Under the pieces are notes generated by a model that was given only the letters and a program-made list of their open reading frames with translations, had not been told where the DNA came from and ran no database searches. From positions 1 to 7,427 of the forward strand of contig JAUUZS010000201.1 in assembly GCA_030589835.1 (NCBI GenBank): a DNA stretch of 7,427 nucleotides. Reading direction: 5' to 3'. The position numbers were made by a program, and so were the translations under genes. Numbering within the stretch: the first letter of the stretch is position 1; every line of letters begins with the position of its first letter. Source of the stretch: Cyclobacteriaceae bacterium. GTDB lineage: Bacteria > Bacteroidota > Bacteroidia > Cytophagales > Cyclobacteriaceae. Of this stretch, positions 5,613 through 7,427 are shown piece after piece.

Positions 5613-5626
5613 CTAAGTATCCTTAG
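5613..5626 (+). terminator. Possible weak terminator hairpin after hipT
   Basis: The perfect 5-bp stem CTAAG/CTTAG with loop TATC lies 17 bp after the hipT stop and is followed by cctttt. The stem is short and AT-rich and the T-run is only four bases, so it is a weak candidate. It is the only hairpin I see in the 129-bp gap before the radical SAM operon. Confidence 0.25.
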
Positions 5627-5724
5627 CCTTTTGATCAAGAGGAATTGTTGCACCTAAAGGAATAAGAACGATGACACCCAACATCTACTTAAAACCAAAA
5701 GTCCTCATATAAAAAATTCTGCTT

Positions 5725-6603
5725 ATGAAACATTTAGCATACGGAATTAAATACGTAGTTAATCATCAACTCTTTAAGAAAACGACTCCGCTAATTTGCG
5801 GAATTGTGATGCACAATACATGTAACCTCAATTGTAAGCATTGCAGGATAACGGAGCGATCGAACGAAAGCCTGAGTTTTGAACAAATTAAAGGGATAGT
5901 AAATTCATTTTACAAAAAAGGAGGGAGAACCATCTACTTTGAAGGTGGCGAGCCCTTTCTCTGGCACGATAGAGCATATGAGCTTGAAGATGCTGTTCAA
6001 TATGCGCGAAACTTAGGTTTTCTGGCCACTATCATATATACCAATGGCACTTTTCCTCTCGAAACATCGGCTGATACCGTTTTTATTAGCATGGATGGAT
6101 TAAAAAAAACCAATGATTTTTTGCGTGGAAGAGTATTTGACCGAATCATGAATAATATTCTGGAATCGAAACACCGCTCACTGTATATCAACTTTACCAT
6201 AAATAATTACAATAAAAATGAGATCAAAGATTTCTGTGAATACATCAATGAAATCAAACAAATTAAAGGCGTCTTTTTCTATTTCCACACACCTTATTAT
6301 GGATACGATGAACTGTATATTCATGTAAATGAAAAGAAGGAGATATTATCGAAACTGATAGAATACAAAAAAAAGTTTAAGATTTTGAATTCTACGGCAG
6401 GTTTGAAATCTGCCCTGAGAAATGATTGGCGAAGGCCTTTGAATATCTGTCAGGTATATGAAGGTGGAAAAACATATTCTTGTTGCCGGTATGGTGATGA
6501 CGAAAAATTATGCGAAGAATGCGGCTATTTAAGCTATGCTGAAATTGACCAGGTTTTGAGATTGAAACCTTCAGCTATTCGAAATGCAATAAAATATTTC
6601 TAA
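5725..6603 (+). CDS. Radical SAM protein with C-terminal SPASM/twitch-like cysteine cluster
   Basis: A probable [4Fe-4S]/S-adenosylmethionine radical enzyme of 292 residues; the reaction is unknown. The N-terminal TIM-barrel core carries CNLNCKHC (C33, C37, C40), which binds the SAM cluster, then FEGGEP (72-77) for SAM, YTNGT (105-109) and SMDG (122-125), all usual radical SAM positions. The C-terminal part has C242, C253, C254, C263 and C266 (the last two as CEEC), which look like ligands for an auxiliary Fe-S cluster, as in SPASM/twitch enzymes that modify peptides or small molecules. No membrane segment is seen. ATG 5725 has an A-rich leader. The next gene starts after 1 bp, and a second radical SAM gene follows it, so the three form one operon. 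No peptide precursor is evident apart from a dubious 13-codon ORF upstream. The family looks like the uncharacterised Bacteroidota 'radical SAM protein' group; I cannot assign a pathway. Confidence 0.88.
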   Translation: MKHLAYGIKYVVNHQLFKKTTPLICGIVMHNTCNLNCKHCRITERSNESLSFEQIKGIVNSFYKKGGRTIYFEGGEPFLWHDRAYELEDAVQYARNLGFLATIIYTNGTFPLETSADTVFISMDGLKKTNDFLRGRVFDRIMNNILESKHRSLYINFTINNYNKNEIKDFCEYINEIKQIKGVFFYFHTPYYGYDELYIHVNEKKEILSKLIEYKKKFKILNSTAGLKSALRNDWRRPLNICQVYEGGKTYSCCRYGDDEKLCEECGYLSYAEIDQVLRLKPSAIRNAIKYF

Positions 6604-6604
6604 C

Positions 6605-7213
6605 ATGAAATTCTTTGGCGATTTCATAAACGTATTTTTTTTAGCTCTGCTGATTCCTATATCAAAAAACATAGGTCAGGAATTGAATTATGAATTTGTA
6701 CAAAAAGAAAACTATTATTCATATACAGGAAATCTGTTTGTGGCCGCTGATCCGGATTGCCTGATTGATTTAATTTACAAATATGAAAACATCTCCAAAT
6801 ATTCTTCCGGAGCAAAATCTATTGAGCTAGTTCAGCATCATGAAAGCGGTTATGATGTATCGTTCATTTACCAAAAGCTATTATTCATTGAGCATGAATC
6901 TACCTGGCGAAGAACGCTGTCACAGGACAAAAGAAAAATTGTTTTTGAGATGCTATCAAGTGAAACCAATATTGGTTGGGTTCCTCAAATCATTTACTCA
7001 AGCGGTTATTACCAAATTACATCCATCGACAATGGCAGTCTTGTAGATTATTATCAGGAATGCGGACTTGAGCACGGTGCCTTGCAGGATATGTATATTC
7101 GAAAAGTCAAAAAGGAGGCAATCCAATTCCTGAAAACTTTTGAGCATTTTCTATCCAATAATTGTGATAAAATAGAGCCTGAAAAGCTCATTTACCTCAA
7201 TGGAAATCCTTAA
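6605..7213 (+). CDS. Exported protein with probable SRPBCC/START-like domain
   Basis: 202 residues. The N-terminus (MKFFGDFINVFFLALLIPIS) looks like a signal peptide, with likely cleavage between G24 and Q25; Gln at +1 is common in Bacteroidota exported proteins, and there is no lipobox cysteine, so a soluble periplasmic protein is expected. The mature part (about 35-185) has the alternating strand pattern of the SRPBCC/START helix-grip fold. It has a first strand YTGNLFVAADPD (40-51), a helix with ENISKYSSGAKSIELV (61-76), central strands including HESTWRRTL (97-105), RKIVFEMLSS (110-119) and SGYYQI (133-138), then a long C-terminal helix (165-185) that would close the cavity. Such domains bind hydrophobic ligands such as lipids, quinones or porphyrin-like molecules. 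The fold call is by pattern, not by a strong motif. Spacing is 1 bp from the upstream radical SAM gene and 4 bp to the HemN-like gene, so it probably serves the same pathway. Confidence 0.7.
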   Translation: MKFFGDFINVFFLALLIPISKNIGQELNYEFVQKENYYSYTGNLFVAADPDCLIDLIYKYENISKYSSGAKSIELVQHHESGYDVSFIYQKLLFIEHESTWRRTLSQDKRKIVFEMLSSETNIGWVPQIIYSSGYYQITSIDNGSLVDYYQECGLEHGALQDMYIRKVKKEAIQFLKTFEHFLSNNCDKIEPEKLIYLNGNP

Positions 7214-7217
7214 TATT

Positions 7218-7427
7218 ATGGTTAAAAAATATATTCAACGGAAACTGTACAAACGGATCACAGGGGAAAAGCAGATTATTCTTAAAAATTCACCTCCTTC
7301 AACTGATGCCTTGCACCGCAAATTTCAGGAAATCGATGAGCTGGGTATTTATTTACACATTCCGTTTTGCCGACAAATTTGTCCTTACTGCCCTTACAAC
7401 AGGGAATTATACCACCTTGAGATAGCA
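7218..7427 (+). CDS. HemN-like (coproporphyrinogen III oxidase family) radical SAM protein, 3' truncated by window
   Basis: Only the first 70 residues are present; the reading frame is open to the window end. IYLHIPFCRQICPYCPYN (44-61) is the HemN/HemW-class signature, with cluster cysteines C51, C55 and C58 in CxxxCxxC. HemN proper has CxxxCxxCxC and HemW usually has CPYCDF, so CPYCPYN points to another subgroup of the family. About 40 residues precede the motif, and are basic at the start (KKYIQRKLYKR). True coproporphyrinogen oxidase activity should therefore not be assumed; heme chaperone, heme-degrading or methyltransferase relatives share this start. ATG 7218 is 4 bp after the SRPBCC-like gene, making it the third gene of the operon. 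Confidence 0.85.
   Translation, partial: MVKKYIQRKLYKRITGEKQIILKNSPPSTDALHRKFQEIDELGIYLHIPFCRQICPYCPYNRELYHLEIA

Noticed and set aside
7218..7427. Naming the last gene hemN or hemW
   Set aside because: Only 70 residues are visible, and the motif CPYCPYN fits neither the CxxxCxxCxC of HemN nor the CPYCDF of HemW.

Overview
The window looks like a chromosomal segment of a Bacteroidota (Bacteroidetes) bacterium. The evidence is low GC, starts without Shine-Dalgarno sequences but with A-rich leaders, a match to the Bacteroidetes -7 promoter element TAnnTTTG (TACTTTTG, minus strand, 3709-3716), a secreted protein whose likely signal-peptidase site precedes Gln, and the style of the gene families. 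The species cannot be named from the sequence.

Layout. (1) 1-1741, plus strand: the C-terminal part of a DAACS-family acidic amino acid/dicarboxylate:cation symporter, followed after 3 bp by a complete NifU-family (Nfu-type) Fe-S scaffold/carrier protein. (2) 1742-1983: a convergent intergenic region with two small GNRA-loop hairpins and a roughly 110-bp imperfect palindrome. (3) 1984-3686, minus strand: a two-gene operon with its own promoter. It encodes a GAF-type free methionine-(R)-sulfoxide reductase and, overlapping it by 4 bp, a catalytically complete arginine deiminase. (4) 3687-4119: an AT-rich divergent intergenic region. Its right end carries three copies of a 20-bp palindrome, TTATAT-N8-ATATAA, at exactly 40-bp steps; the last runs into the hipB start codon. 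(5) 4120-5595, plus strand: a three-gene overlapping operon hipB-hipS-hipT, matching the tripartite HipBST toxin-antitoxin architecture in which the HipA N-terminal subdomain is a separate protein. (6) 5725-7427, plus strand: a tight operon of a radical SAM protein with a C-terminal cysteine cluster, an exported protein with a probable SRPBCC/START-like fold, and the start of a HemN-like radical SAM protein cut by the window end.

How the genes work together. The HipBST module is the best-supported system. HipB probably binds the three phased operators and represses the operon, HipS is the predicted antitoxin, and HipT is a Ser/Thr kinase of the HipA fold. HipT keeps its catalytic Asp and Asn and its metal-binding Asp, but has Ala-Val-Pro where HipA/HipT kinases usually have an autophosphorylated Ser in the Gly-rich loop. 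That substitution and the operator phasing are the most interesting points here. The radical SAM / exported SRPBCC-like / HemN-like operon is the part whose function I cannot name.
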